A stretch of 64,000 nucleotides of DNA from Schizochytrium sp. TIO01 (GCA_004764695.1 SMSO01000033.1:1069001-1133000), one strand, 5' to 3'. Positions 1-11,551 are shown, counted from the first letter of the stretch. Program-made: numbers and translations. The notes: generated from the letters alone by a model not told the origin.

Positions 1-22
1 GGTTAGGTTAGGTTTGGTTAGG
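1..22. repeat. Telomere-like GGTTA repeat units
   Basis: The first 22 bases are about four imperfect GGTTA/TTAGG units, one of them GGTTT. This resembles TTAGG/TTAGGG-type telomeric DNA. The G-rich strand reads rightward into the gene region; a left chromosome end would show the C-rich strand here. It is therefore more likely an interstitial telomere-like tract, or an inverted end, than a simple cap. It is very short and could be chance. Confidence 0.35.
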
Positions 23-2500
23 CAGTAGCTGTATATTACTTCAATAAGGGTTTACACCTCCCTTCTTTAAATTACCATCTATACTCATGCCATTCAATAC
101 AAGCTATCCTGCAATAATATATGGACACAGAAAACTGATCAAAGTAGAGCTAATGCTTAAGGATCCATTTGAATTTCACTTTCGTGATTGGTATTTCCAA
201 TGTCGATTGTTTCGCAGATATATCAAAGTTATAATCATTGTAGAAATGTGCTTTCAAGGCTAACAGATTCAAATTTGTCTTTCAGCATTTCTTAAGCTCT
301 TCTTGAATGCTGAAAGATGAGTATGGTCAGCGAAGGCTAACGATGCAGATGAAGGCAAGGTGCCCGATGAGAACTTTAAAAGGGCTTAAGAAGGCATGAT
401 GATATACGACTTTAAGGGTTGGAAATCTGCTGTCTTTGGAATTCCAACCCGAGGCAGACTGATTCATGTTGTGCTTATGAGACTAATGTATATTTGATAT
501 GTGCTTGACTAGAACTCTAGTAATGTGTTCCTGCGATTGGGTATTTCAGCATTGAATTCGACTTTCTATGTCAACCTCTAAGAGTAAAATTTATGAGTCT
601 CGGTTTATAAAACTATCTAGGAATGACTACTCGCAAGATGGAGAATCTTTGCAGGAACCTTGTCATGATTCTTCTGCTTGCTAGAGCGATATTAGGAAAA
701 GAACTAGTGATAGTCCGAAATTGTGGAAAGGATAGAAGTGGAAAGCAACAAGGAAATTAATGTAGAGCCTAATAGCTTCGATTGTTATTCTTTGTAGTCT
801 TTGTGCTAATCTTTTTTTGTTGCTTGTAGAGTCATTGAATCTTCTGACGAACATAATCAACAGGATTGCCGTGATAATTCTCAAGACATGTTTTGGTCTT
901 ACTGTACATAACTTTATGAATTTGCTTTGTATGTAATTCCTAGTTCCAGTACTGGCCTTAAAATTTGGTGACATGGAAGAACCTGATATCCTCACTTGCT
1001 GTACAACTATTGCATTTTTTTTTGCATTACAGGGTAGCAGCTTGATCTATATGGTTAATTCACAAAAACAGTTTAAGATCAATCACTCGCTCCCACCAAG
1101 CTCAAGTAGCAACAGTCCATGTAAATCGAAAAAAAAAAATCTTCTTTTTCTTCTTCTTGAAGGTCTCAGCAATAGTACAATTTTTCGTGAGTGGTAAGAA
1201 GTTTGAAGGTGAAATAAAAGACTGAATGAAATTCATGACTCTCTCATCGCCACTCCAGTGAATTCTACGCATGTTCTAATGCTTCACTCGAGAACCACCC
1301 AAGTGCAAGGTTTGTCTCTCCTGCCTCGCTCTATTTCTTGTAAAGGGCACACCTTCCGAATCGCCATGCAAGAAATTCATGCCTGTGGTCGGTACTTCTG
1401 TATGTGCAGAGATTGTGCTGTGGTTCCTATCTGTTGATCATCCGGTGTTCAACACATCTGCATCCTGATCACCCTCAGGAAAGTACTAAAGCCTTGACAG
1501 CCAGTCGGCAAAACTAGTTGCATAGTCATACTATGATGGGGTGTAATGAACAAAGAAAGAGATCGTAGGTTTCACTTGCTCTGAGCTCAACTGGAAGTCT
1601 CTTTGAAAAAAAAAGTAGAAACACATATGCCCGCTTGTGATCTCCATTTCACCTTCACACGACAAAATGCACAAATCGATCGATTCTTTGACTCATTTCA
1701 CTGTCCAAATTTCAGCACTAGCCAAAGGAAGTTGTACCAATAAGAAATGAACGAGATGTTAATCTTTGTCTGTAAAGTTAGAATAGAAGTTGACCTGTCG
1801 TTAGTCCGCATGTATTTGAGTTACATCAGCAAGTGTTAATTTCCGTACTTTAAAAGAAACTATAAGCGAGATCATATCATCATTTGCTACGAAGCTTGGC
1901 TCAAATGAATGTCTCTACTACATTCGAAGAATCGAGAAAAATCGCCCAATATGGAGTCCTTTCAAGAAAGCTGTTTCAAGATCTTTGGACCAAAGTTTAC
2001 TATTTGGGATCTGCATGGCTTACTTTGAATAAAATGGAGGCCTCAGAAGTAGTTTCATGGGTAGATGGTATGTATGTTTTCCTTTACCTTTAATCTCGTA
2101 CGAAGCAGTTACGTCAGATTTACGAATTGGTATGGTGATATTAATTTCCACAGTTGAGTACCTTCTACTAGCGCAACAATTGCGACGAAACGACGTAACT
2201 CATGATAAAGAGATGCGTATCGTTTTAACGGAAATGTTTAGGTAGCTCCCCACTTCTCCGAATGCTAGCTGTTAATGAGTATACATTGAATGCGCCCAGA
2301 CATCCAGTGCATGGTTTTGTTGAGCTTGAGCCTCTTGAGCAGAACAATCGTGCCGGAGCTGCATTGCAAGCATGTGCCGAACCGCAGATCAGTAGTCGCG
2401 AATGCGCCCTCAAAATAAATAAACATAAAATGTTTTTTATTTTGATTTTCAATCATTTTTAGTTAGAAAACGTCGCAAAGTATATCGTAACCCTCGCAGA
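23..2500. other. AT-rich spacer without a supported gene
   Basis: This stretch is mostly unique, AT-rich sequence with stops in all frames. The open frames are all under about 105 codons and show no family motif, coiled coil or membrane pattern. A frame at 1884-2093 is low-complexity free but unrecognisable. No tRNA cloverleaf was seen. I read it as intergenic or subtelomeric DNA, though exons of an intron-rich gene cannot be excluded. Confidence 0.4.
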
Positions 2501-3390
2501 GGCTTTACTGTTCAGGCTCGTTTGTTTATAAAAGCAGAAGCCAGTAAGTGGGTAAGTAAGTAAGTAGGCACCTCAAGCACCAATTCCCAATTTCCTTCTT
2601 CTCTTCAAGAGTCAGGCACCTACTTCCTGCTACATCATAGAGCCGTCAATGCGTACACGTGTAACTGCTCGTACCATCATCACCATCACCGTCGGTGCAG
2701 AAAAGCGCTCACCCTCTCTCCTCTCTCTTTTTTGCTTCGCAAGCTTCTTGAAACTTAGCTGTTGTCGTCCTGCGCTCCGCTCCAATGCACTGCCCTGCAC
2801 TGCACTGCGTGCGTGCAATTGCAATTGCAATTGCATGACGACTCATGTCCATCCCGACTGCCAGCCTTCGTTCGCATTTCTCGCTGCTTTCGCTCCTCCC
2901 GTCGAGTTCGGAGGCCCCTGCGCTCCAAGAGCACCAACAACGCGAGAGAACCTTGGAATGCGCCGCCCCTTCGAGTTCCCTCGTTGCTGTGTTTTCGTTG
3001 CCTCCTTTGTTTGCGCCATCTTCGTTCGAGTGTTCCTTTCGTTGTTTTCCTCGTCGTGTTTCACACCGCGGGTCTTTCACTCATTTACTTATCTATCGTG
3101 ACCCCGCCAGAGCTTTGGCTTGGGCGGCACTGTCCTTGCGATAGAGGCAGGGCCCAGAGGCGGTCGTCGCTCCCGTCGAGCTTTGACGCCAGGGCCCAGG
3201 GCTCAGCTGCCCTGGTGGCACCATTTATTCCGGACGCCTTCTTGAACTCCTACAAACGAATATCCGCACGCTCGCCAACCCATCCATCGACCAAGATTGC
3301 TCCTTCCCGCCGTGTTTCGACCTCTTGGCTGCTGCTGCTGCTGCTGCTGACTCTTCTTCTTCGACTTCGCTGCCCAAACTTCAAGCAGGT

Positions 3391-3499
3391 GACTTGAACT
3401 TGAGCTTGAACTTGAACTTGAACTTGAGCTTGAACTTGAACTCGATCTCGAACTCGAACTCGAACTCGAACTCGAACTCAAACTTAAAGTCGAACTCGG
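3391..3499. repeat. Degenerate ACTTGA/ACTCGA hexanucleotide array
   Basis: About 17 hexamer units run from ACTTGA-type on the left to ACTCGA-type on the right, a graded change within one array. Read as codons it gives artificial Leu/Asn or Ser runs in several frames, which explains the poly-Ser and Asn-rich open frames here. Confidence 0.8.
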
Positions 3500-3540
3500 A
3501 CCAAACCAAAGCACAGAATTTGCGGATGAAAGACAGAACA

Positions 3541-3616
3541 ATGAAAGAACGAATGAAAGAATGAAAGAGTGAAAGAGTGAAAGAATGAAAGAAAGAAAGA
3601 GAGAAAGAAAGAAAAG
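3541..3616. repeat. GAAA/GAATGAAA purine microsatellite
   Basis: A purine-rich run of GAATGAAAGA and GAAA units on the plus strand; one of many homopurine tracts in the spacers of this window. Confidence 0.8.
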
Positions 3617-3994
3617 CTAACTGCCATGGTCAGCAGCGACTACAGCCCCTCCGCCGGTCTGAAATCTGCTCTTTTAACCTTCGAGGTCCCTTAAACTTGG
3701 CAGTTTCTCCCTTCCACTGTGTACCTCACTACCTACCCAATTAGTTCTCCATTGGGTATGCACGCCTACTCAGCTGTTTATGCCGTGTCTCTGGAGTTCC
3801 ATCATTCGTTGCCGCCAAACAAACAAACTCGTGGAGCTCAAGCAAGAAAGAGGCCTGAAGGAGCAGCTCAACTTGGACAAAACCAAGCATCAAGCCAACC
3901 AACCAAGAGTCAATCCAGCAAACGATCAAAGTCGGCGCGAGACGCGATGTCCAAGAACTCACTAAACAGAGCCCTCTCTACACAGTGGATGGGG

Positions 3995-4027
<33 letters not shown>

Positions 4028-4076
4028 GAATGAATGAATGAATGAATGATTAATTAATTAATTAATTGATTAATTA
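3995..4076. repeat. Compound GATT / AATG / ATTA tetranucleotide repeat
   Basis: Three tetramer blocks follow each other directly: GATT units, then AATG units, then ATTA units. Each differs from its neighbour by single-base steps, as expected if one array mutated and re-expanded. Confidence 0.85.
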
Positions 4077-4825
4077 GAGGTGACCTTATACGTTCTATAT
4101 TGCGATCCGCACTTTCTGAAAAGAAAGCAGAAGGAAAACAAACAGTTGGAAAACAGACAAAAGCTCTGACTGACTGACCGACCGATGCTCTTCTCCTTCA
4201 AGCTGGAGAAGGCCCTGTAAAGAGGCAGCGGCAGTGACAACGCAGCGACCAGTCAGAGAGCTCATCCATCAATCCGTAAACCGATGGTGCGTCAAAGGGA
4301 CGAAACGAACGAAGCGGAGCGAAGCGAAACGAAGGGAAAGAAAGTCTTCAGGTGAAGTGAAATAAACCGTTAAGGGGTACTGGCGACACCGGCACATCAT
4401 GCACCCTTCGGGGCTTCTGGGGAGCCCCTTCATCTACTATGATCATAGCAGGCAGGCAGAGGTCACAATTTCCCCGACGTGGATCACCCTACCCCCCAGC
4501 GTGTTTTCCCCCAAGTTGTTGATTAGGCCTGTTGATTAGGCCACTTTGAACTCACGAAGCGGTCCTGTCTTGCTTGGATGAAGAAGACCTCCTCTGCGGG
4601 ACCTTGGAGGGAGTGCGGAGTGCGAGAGTCCACGCTCCGAAGCTGCGAATGTGGCCCTGATAAACGTCCTCAGCGGCTGGCAGCCACCCATCAGGCGGCC
4701 TCCTCGCGGCTCTTGATTGAAGAGGCGCCGCTGTGAGTGGCGGCAGATCTTCCGCCCTCTCGGAATCTTGATTTGGCTTTCTTTCCAAAACAGAAAACGT
4801 TATATGAATAGATAAATAACTAAAT

Positions 4826-4880
4826 AAATTAAAATACAAATTAAAATACAAATTAAAATACAAATTAAAAAACAAATTAA
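4826..4880. repeat. 12-bp AT-rich minisatellite
   Basis: About 4.5 copies of a 12-base unit, AAATTAAAATAC. The last copies are degenerate. No gene is attached to it. Confidence 0.75.
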
Positions 4881-6370
4881 AAAGTAGAAGTAAATGATTA
4901 TAAGTTGGCTTTGGACATGGAAAGGGGAAGAACTAACTGCCTTGAGCCGCGAGGAAACTCGAAAAGAGCACATCGCTGCGCATACAATGCTCTCGCACGC
5001 GTTCCTTTCGATAGAATTTACAGAGATACAAGCTAGCCTGAACTTGGAGCGAAACCAAATAAAACAACAGCGAGAATGAAATAAAATATAATAAAGTTAA
5101 ACAAACAAATTAAAAAGTTCTGTGCAATTTCATAAAACCAAAAACCTGAAACGAGCCGCAAGCGCTGCTCCGGGCTGCAAGCTGTGCAAAGGCCAAAGCA
5201 AACCCGCAACTCTACTCCAGGATGGCCTCGTTCTCCTCTTGCCGCCCTTCCCTCGTGCCTCCCAGGCCTTCCCTACGGATGCCGCGCCCCTCACGCTCCA
5301 GACAAAGCTCCGCAGGGCCTCGCCGGTTTAGATACTCGCATCGTTCCAGGTGTTCCAGTGCCTCAGGGGCATAGAGTTAAGGGTAGTGGGGGCTAGAGGG
5401 TGGAAGATTTCCTTTCGAAACGATCGTAATTCTGATCTTTCTTTCTTTCTTTCTCTCTTTCTTTCTTTATTTCCACTATATGTGGCATAATGTAGGTACA
5501 GGTATAGGTAGGTAGGCACTACTAATAAGTACTACCAGTGAGTTCTTTCTTTCTTTCTTTCTTTCTTTTATCCTCAAAGAAGAAGGGAGACATTGAGACG
5601 ACCAATGCCGCTTCGAGTTGCGTCGCTCGTTCGTGATCGTAAGGAAGCGCGGCGCGGAAGAGCCTACAGCTCCGCAGAGGCTGGAGAGGCGGCCAAGAGG
5701 TCTTCTTGCCGGCGTACTGCGAGGCCACAGCCCGGAAGGAGGGCGAAACGGAGCAAGCGGAAGGACGAGGTCGAGGGTTTTAGAATGCACTTTCGGGAAA
5801 GAGAAAAGATATGCGACCCTGTAAGACTTCGCTAGTGATGCATAGGGTCGACTGGTCTTAAACTCGAATTATGGGAAAGGCCGTCTAGCAGTGCATTAGG
5901 CAGTGCATAGTGAAGATTATAATGTATCATATTTACTAAAACATTTAAAAATATATAAAATGAAATGAAATGTGCTTTAAAATGTGTTTTGTTTGTTAGT
6001 TTGTTTGTTTGTTTATTTTTGAATACTCACTGTAGAAGGCAATAGAGAGGAAGAAAAAGATTTCTTTGTTGATTATGATACTACGTAGTAAATAGAGAAT
6101 CTGAAGGATCAAGGGTTAATAAGAAATCAGGAGAGACTAGAGAGAGAGAAAGCAGAAACGAATTGAGGCTTTGGAGCCTCGCGTAGTCCACTCGCCGCTT
6201 CCCTCGCGCCGACGGTGCGGTCCGCCCCGGTCCACGGGGTATCGGTCTCGTGCGGCCGACCCTCGTGTAACTCCGCCCCGCCGCAAGTTGCTTGGGCCCG
6301 TCCTTGCCTGCGTTAGAACTGATTTCGTAACTCAAGAGATCTATCTACAACTCGTAACACCGCTCTTGCC

Positions 6371-8698
6371 ATGAAGAACTTTGCCATGGCTCGCGCCTAC
6401 GTCCTCGTGGCGCTTGTGGCGCTTCTTTCTACAGGCGTAGAGTCGAGAGCCTGTGTACTCCCCGCTTACGCTGCCGGACCCCCTGGGTCTCCAGCATCTG
6501 CCGAGAAATGCAAAACCTCTGAAGACTGTTGCGGAGATCTACAGTGCAATGAAGACCAGGCGTGCGTCCCCGCGGGTAAGATGAACGCTCGCGAGCAAGC
6601 CTTTGTTGCGCACCTTGTGATCGAAGACTGCGTGAACCATGCGGTTGCCATGTCACTCGATCTTGAGTCCGCTAGCCAGGCCATTGCCAACGCCTCCGCG
6701 CACGTGAAAAATGCCGCTGGAAAGGCAAAGGACTCCATCAACAAAGCTGTCGATGCCGCTTCTGAAAAAGCCAAAGACATTGCGCATAAAATCAAGGACC
6801 AGAAGGACCAGAAGTCTGAACAGCTGAAAGAAAAGTCTCAAGATGCCAAGAACTCTGCACAGCTGAGGACGCAACAAGCTAAAGACGCCGCCAACAAAGC
6901 TGCTGCGGATGCCAAGAATGCCGCCGATCACGCAAAGGAGCGGGCCAGCAAGAGCGTTGAAGAGCTCAACAGAAAGCGCGATGCGGTCATCAACAACGCC
7001 ACTCAGCACTTTGTCAACCTCAAGGCCAAACAATCTAAGGATGCAGCTTCCACAGATGCAACTGGTGCCGGAGCTGGAGGTGCAGGTGGCTACGATAAGT
7101 TCTACAAGGGATACATGGCAGGAGCCGGCGGCTCCCCAGATGGATCTTCGGATAAATCCTCGTCAACTTCTACGTCCTCTTCGTCAGGAAGCGGCGCTGC
7201 TGCATCCGGCGGATCTGGAGGTGCCGGTGCATCCATGGACTGGCAGAAGTTTGTGCCTGGGGGCAAGGATGATAGTGCCTCTAAGAAGAAGAGGAAGCAC
7301 GGCAAGAGTGACGACTCCTCAAGCGCAGGCACTGCTGGAGCCTCTGCTGGAGGCGGTTTTGACTACCAGAAGTTCATGCCAGGAGCTTCATCAAAAACCG
7401 TAAATATGAAGGCAGCTTCAGGACCCTCGGGGTCATCCTATGGTCCTCCCAAGGGAGCCACTAACAGCGGAACTCAAGGAGGTTTTGACTACTCCAAGTT
7501 CACTGGCCAGAAACTCGCTAACATGGCGGCTGCCGGATTCCCTGGCGTCTCTGGAGGGGCATCCCTCAGTGGAGGCGGTAGCGTACCGGGAGCCACTGGG
7601 GGAGGCAGCATTGGTGGCGGAGGCTCCGTTGGAGGCTTTGACTGGTCTAAGTTTGTCCCTCACACACATGCCAATGCCACGCACCACGTGCCTGGCCAGA
7701 CCACCAATGTCTCCGCTCACGGCACAAACATGTCTGTCTATGCGGGCTCTGATGATTCAACAACTTCGCCTTCGTCTTCATCTTCGACAATGCAGAGCAG
7801 CGATGACAACTCTGAAGGTAACTCAACCAAGCCTGGTGCCGAAGGATCCCCGTGCGGAACTACTCCTTACAAGGACTTCGGTGCATGCAACCGAGGCTTA
7901 AAGTGCGAAACCCATCCTCTATTTACCTCATTTGCCCCCGGCAAGTGCGTAAAGAAGCCTGCACGTCGCATGCTTCGTGATGGACCCTCAGTAGATGACA
8001 AAACACCCATGAAGTTTCCCGTCACTACCCCTGGTGGCTTTGGCGGCCCTTGCGGAGTGTGGAAGCTCGGAAACATGGACTTTGGTGGATGCAAGGACGA
8101 TCTTTCCTGTGTTGAGCAAAACCAGATCACCTTCACCTTCTACGATACCACATATGGTCTTCCGAACATTTGCAAGAACAGCAGTGACGCCTCATCCAGT
8201 GACCTCTCCAAGGGCTTTGCAAAGGACTTCACAAAGAGCTTCTCGATGGCAGCTGTAGAGAATGACGTGGATACCGACGATGATGCAGGCCCTGACTACT
8301 TTGATTATGGCGCTGACATGGACATCGACTCGGCCACCAAGGCTGCCCACGATGTGGTTGGTAAGGCTAACGAGGCCTCGCTCAAGGCCGCTGATGAGGC
8401 AGAACTTCTCGCTCACAAGCTTTTGGCCGCTGTTGCCCAAGTACGCGCTGCTGCTGCTGAGCTTGCCAAGGAAGCTGCCAACCCGCACGGCAACGCATCC
8501 GACGGCACCCCCGACTCAACAACCTCTTCTGGCATGATCGATGAGACTGACAAGCCGTCTGGAGTTTCAATGCTTGAAATCCCGTTGGAAGCTGCACGCT
8601 CCAACTTCTTTGCCTTCTCGATTGGTGGTCTTGTCTTTGGTGTCGCGGCCTTGATCTACAAGCAGACTGCGGAGGCGCGTAGCTACCAGCGTATCTAA
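6371..8698 (+). CDS. Secreted, membrane-anchored protein with knottin-like Cys modules, LEA-like helix and FDxxKF repeats
   Basis: I do not recognise this 775-aa protein as a known family. An ATG in good context (gccATG) starts a signal peptide (about 1-25). Residues 28-65 carry six cysteines in the order C, C, CC, C, C, an inhibitor-cystine-knot-like spacing. About 105-225 is a charged Lys/Ala/Asp helix like group-3 LEA or amphipathic 11-mer proteins. About 230-450 is Gly/Ser-rich with a repeated aromatic motif: YDKFYKGYM, MDWQKFVPG, FDYQKFMPG, FDYSKF, FDWSKFVP, spaced 42-51 residues. Two more Cys modules opening GSPCG (about 493) and GGPCG (about 557) follow, then an Ala-rich helix (about 657-705) and a C-terminal membrane segment (about 745-764) with a short tail. 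NxS/T sites are frequent. It is probably a surface or wall glycoprotein. No intron is evident. Confidence 0.85.
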   Translation: MKNFAMARAYVLVALVALLSTGVESRACVLPAYAAGPPGSPASAEKCKTSEDCCGDLQCNEDQACVPAGKMNAREQAFVAHLVIEDCVNHAVAMSLDLESASQAIANASAHVKNAAGKAKDSINKAVDAASEKAKDIAHKIKDQKDQKSEQLKEKSQDAKNSAQLRTQQAKDAANKAAADAKNAADHAKERASKSVEELNRKRDAVINNATQHFVNLKAKQSKDAASTDATGAGAGGAGGYDKFYKGYMAGAGGSPDGSSDKSSSTSTSSSSGSGAAASGGSGGAGASMDWQKFVPGGKDDSASKKKRKHGKSDDSSSAGTAGASAGGGFDYQKFMPGASSKTVNMKAASGPSGSSYGPPKGATNSGTQGGFDYSKFTGQKLANMAAAGFPGVSGGASLSGGGSVPGATGGGSIGGGGSVGGFDWSKFVPHTHANATHHVPGQTTNVSAHGTNMSVYAGSDDSTTSPSSSSSTMQSSDDNSEGNSTKPGAEGSPCGTTPYKDFGACNRGLKCETHPLFTSFAPGKCVKKPARRMLRDGPSVDDKTPMKFPVTTPGGFGGPCGVWKLGNMDFGGCKDDLSCVEQNQITFTFYDTTYGLPNICKNSSDASSSDLSKGFAKDFTKSFSMAAVENDVDTDDDAGPDYFDYGADMDIDSATKAAHDVVGKANEASLKAADEAELLAHKLLAAVAQVRAAAAELAKEAANPHGNASDGTPDSTTSSGMIDETDKPSGVSMLEIPLEAARSNFFAFSIGGLVFGVAALIYKQTAEARSYQRI

Positions 8699-9298
8699 AG
8701 ATTTATCTCCGCCAGATAGATCAACCTTTGAAAGGAGGTATTTCCGGTAGGTGAATGGCGAGCGAGCGCGTCCGAGCTGGTTCAGGTAATTTTCACAGGT
8801 TCTCCTTAAATTCTTGCAATCTGCCAAAGAGAATCAGTAGCGCCACCATACATTGAACAGAACAGTATTCAAGCTCCAAATGTGTGGTTCATGCATGAAA
8901 CAAATTTTTCCACGTGTTCCGCTTTTCTGGTTATTTAATGAACACGGAGGGTAGCAATATGACTTTATATAACACCATCACTATCATAGTCGCTTCTTCT
9001 TCTTCTTTCTCTTCAGCTCTTTTCTGAATAGCTCCAGAACTCAATAGGTCAGGCTCATTAGACAATCACAACAGAGAGAAGATACATCTATCCCCAAGCA
9101 GGCAACATTCACATTGTTTCAAAATAACTCACAATAAGAATTTAGACCGTTTTCGATTAACAAGCTACTAAGAATAAGACACCCACATTCGCCAGGACCG
9201 TTCTTGACTTCCCTTGTCTATGTGGACACGTATGCATCACTCCGCATAATTTATGTCAATAAAATTTTAAGGTTGCGGCGTGCAATAATTGCGAAAGT
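8699..9298. other. Convergent intergenic region (3' ends)
   Basis: This 600-base AT-rich stretch lies between the stop codons of two convergent genes and should hold both 3' UTRs. It has a few AATAAA-like strings and a TTC run near 8997. I see no gene or RNA in it. Confidence 0.5.
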
Positions 9299-11551
9299 TT
9301 AAGTAGGGTTAGCTTTAGAGGCTGAAGCACGCAGTGCAAGCGAGTGTTTTCGCATATTTGCCAGAAGGCGGTCTACAATCCTATCGCTGAAAATAAAGGT
9401 CAGCTCGTATCTAACACGATGGTTTTGCTCTTCCCATCCTAATGTCTGGGTAAGGCAACTCAAAAACTGGTCAGCTTTCAAAGGCATTTGAACTCTGTGC
9501 ATAGGAACAATAATACTTTCTACAGCCTCACCCTGGATTTGAGTTCTACACAGCCGCCTACGAGCTACAGGCCAGTAGTAACATTTCCAGTCGAACCACA
9601 ACCATTGAGCGTAAATGAGCGTTGTCTCTGCGACAGTAAATTCAATGACTTGTTTCTTTTTGGTTTGCTGATCAATCTTTAAAAACGCCTCAATAATTAA
9701 TGAAAGCAAAAGATTAAGCATAATAATTGCTGTAACAGAAATATAGCTCAGAAAGTATGCCCAATACAGCAAGCGCACGCCAAGGTTTGAGCTCCCCGGA
9801 TCTACTTCAAGCGCAATATCAAATTGCCCTAAAGATATGAAAAATAGTGAGATCATTGCTTTGCCAAGAGACGCAAATGAATCCGTGTCATTTCCTAATA
9901 AAATAGAACCGATGAGTCCGTACAAAAGGATAATTAGGACATATACAAAAAGGAACAAAGACAAGTCCTGCATTGCTACAATCAAGGTCTTCGAAATAAA
10001 CCCAAGTTGCGGATGAAAATCAAATAGCAATACTGTCTGCGCTGTCATAACCAGTAAAATAAATGCCAACAGCGATTCATATAGAGAGAGCAGGTTAAGT
10101 ACCTTTGAAAATTTGTCCAAAGTCTGCCATAGCATTGGTAGGTCTTCCAATTGACGCTCACGAATAGCAAGTCCTGAGCCCATTAAATCTTCTGATCGGA
10201 GAAGTGCTACGATAAAAACCACGATTCCAAGAATGTGTGCTACAATTAGAGCAAGTCGAAAACCCCGAGTTGGTACACTAAGCGTCCAGCGCAAACCTTT
10301 GGCGTAAAGTCGAGACAGCTCTGGTCCAAGTTGCCAGAGAATCATGATGATGTATATGACCAAGAGGCACAGCGCCCCTCGTTCATCTTGAACACTCAAG
10401 AGAGTCGCTGAGCTGATTGCTGTAGTTTCAGACACACGTCCACCTGTATCAAATTCGAAACAACGGCTCACTGTCGCCCAAACACCATTTCCATTTCGAT
10501 TTTCAAGAGGTAATATCAAACATACAGATTGTGTAAGCGAGTCGATCCACTCCATGCCTTCGAGCTCGTCAATGTCACACAACGTTTTACTGAGAAGGAA
10601 ATTAAAGACTCCGACATCTAACAACGTCCAGAATCCTGCAGGTGATTGGTCTGGATAATAAGTGTAAGCTTCCTCTAGTACTCGAGAGTCATTAAGGTTA
10701 TACGTTCCATCCGTAAATTTGGAAGGAATGGCATATTCTTCGTTTCCTTGAAATTGTCGAAAACAAGTTAGCGTCTGGACAGCGGATGAATATAGACTGA
10801 ATACATCATCACTGCAATCTACTGACTCGTACCTCGACTGTTGCACAAACAATCCAAAGAGTATGCGATTATTGTAATCAACGAATCCTGAATCACGTGA
10901 TATGGCAATGCAATCATAATCAAGGGGAGATTCGTATGGAACGCATGTGCTCAACGACTCTTGGCATTCCGTAGAAAGATTATTAACAACTGACCACTCT
11001 GGGGAGTATATTTGTTCTACCAATGCACGAATGAAAGTGTATACATCATCTGATGTCGTTACTTCTACGTCTACAGAGATTAAATTATTCAAAACTGATT
11101 CAACGCTACGCGCAGGTGGATCAGTTTGCATACCTGTTAAATACACGAAACTGAAAACTACTGCACAAAACAAACTGTGCCAAAGTAAGGCGCCACATCC
11201 GACACGCTGGCGTTTTGCTTGTTGTATGGCGTGCTCAAATGATTTGTTGGACACGCTTCCATTTTGTGAAACCAGAACCTTGAATTTTTTGCGAGCAAGA
11301 TAGCCTCGGACAAATCGTTGAAGATTAACTGTATAGCGGTATATTACAACTTTTGACAGCCCCTCTTTCTTGCTGTAACTCGTGATTGATGTTGGACGTG
11401 ACTCAAGTTCTTTCAAGACTTCATCCTCCTTTACAGCCCACGACGGCGCCCATTCTTTACTTAGGTATGAACTGCGCCTGCGAATTCCTAAATGTTGACT
11501 TAATGGTGATACAGCATGCTCACTGGCCGGAGTCCTGGCTACTGGTAGCAT
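9299..11551 (-). CDS. Polycystin (PKD2/TRPP)-like cation channel with N-terminal IQ motif
   Basis: A 750-aa membrane protein that fits the polycystin branch of TRP channels: cation channels of the plasma membrane or cilium. The start is ATG. Residues about 73-92 hold an IQ-type calmodulin-binding motif (LQRFVRGYLARKKFK). TM1 is about 117-140, followed by a 250-residue Cys-containing extracellular domain that opens like the polycystin domain (DVYTFIRALVEQIYS). TM2-TM6 lie about 397-650. The pore helix reads ISLFFISLGQFD and S6 ends LNLLLSLIIEAF, matching the PKD2 layout. The PKD2 filter Leu-Gly-Asp reads Leu-Gly-Gln here. There is no clear EF-hand or long C-terminal coiled coil, so it is shorter than animal PKD2. 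It is divergently arranged with the TRPML-like gene 1.1 kb away. The polycystin class is more certain than any specific subtype. Confidence 0.82.
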   Translation of the reverse strand: MLPVARTPASEHAVSPLSQHLGIRRRSSYLSKEWAPSWAVKEDEVLKELESRPTSITSYSKKEGLSKVVIYRYTVNLQRFVRGYLARKKFKVLVSQNGSVSNKSFEHAIQQAKRQRVGCGALLWHSLFCAVVFSFVYLTGMQTDPPARSVESVLNNLISVDVEVTTSDDVYTFIRALVEQIYSPEWSVVNNLSTECQESLSTCVPYESPLDYDCIAISRDSGFVDYNNRILFGLFVQQSRYESVDCSDDVFSLYSSAVQTLTCFRQFQGNEEYAIPSKFTDGTYNLNDSRVLEEAYTYYPDQSPAGFWTLLDVGVFNFLLSKTLCDIDELEGMEWIDSLTQSVCLILPLENRNGNGVWATVSRCFEFDTGGRVSETTAISSATLLSVQDERGALCLLVIYIIMILWQLGPELSRLYAKGLRWTLSVPTRGFRLALIVAHILGIVVFIVALLRSEDLMGSGLAIRERQLEDLPMLWQTLDKFSKVLNLLSLYESLLAFILLVMTAQTVLLFDFHPQLGFISKTLIVAMQDLSLFLFVYVLIILLYGLIGSILLGNDTDSFASLGKAMISLFFISLGQFDIALEVDPGSSNLGVRLLYWAYFLSYISVTAIIMLNLLLSLIIEAFLKIDQQTKKKQVIEFTVAETTLIYAQWLWFDWKCYYWPVARRRLCRTQIQGEAVESIIVPMHRVQMPLKADQFLSCLTQTLGWEEQNHRVRYELTFIFSDRIVDRLLANMRKHSLALRASASKANPT

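Larger units (their letters stand above)
2501..6370. other. Microsatellite-rich spacer upstream of the secreted-protein gene
   Basis: The spacer mixes GC-rich islands (about 2650-3300, 5130-5350, 5600-5830, 6170-6310) with simple repeats: TAAG units near 2550, a TTGCAA palindromic run near 2816, a degenerate hexamer array, GAAA/GAATGAAA runs, GATT/AATG/ATTA tetramers, a 12-bp AT-rich minisatellite, TTTC runs near 5440 and 5545, and GTTT units near 6000. Open frames here are compositionally biased shadows of repeats. The last 200 bases before 6371 probably hold the promoter and 5' UTR of the next gene. Confidence 0.5.

Noticed and set aside
3203-3541. Minus-strand frame with a long Ser run
   Set aside because: It is a translation of the ACTTGA/ACTCGA array and a CTG run, not a protein gene.
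9488-11303. Small plus-strand frames within the polycystin-like gene
   Set aside because: Shadows of the minus-strand channel gene.
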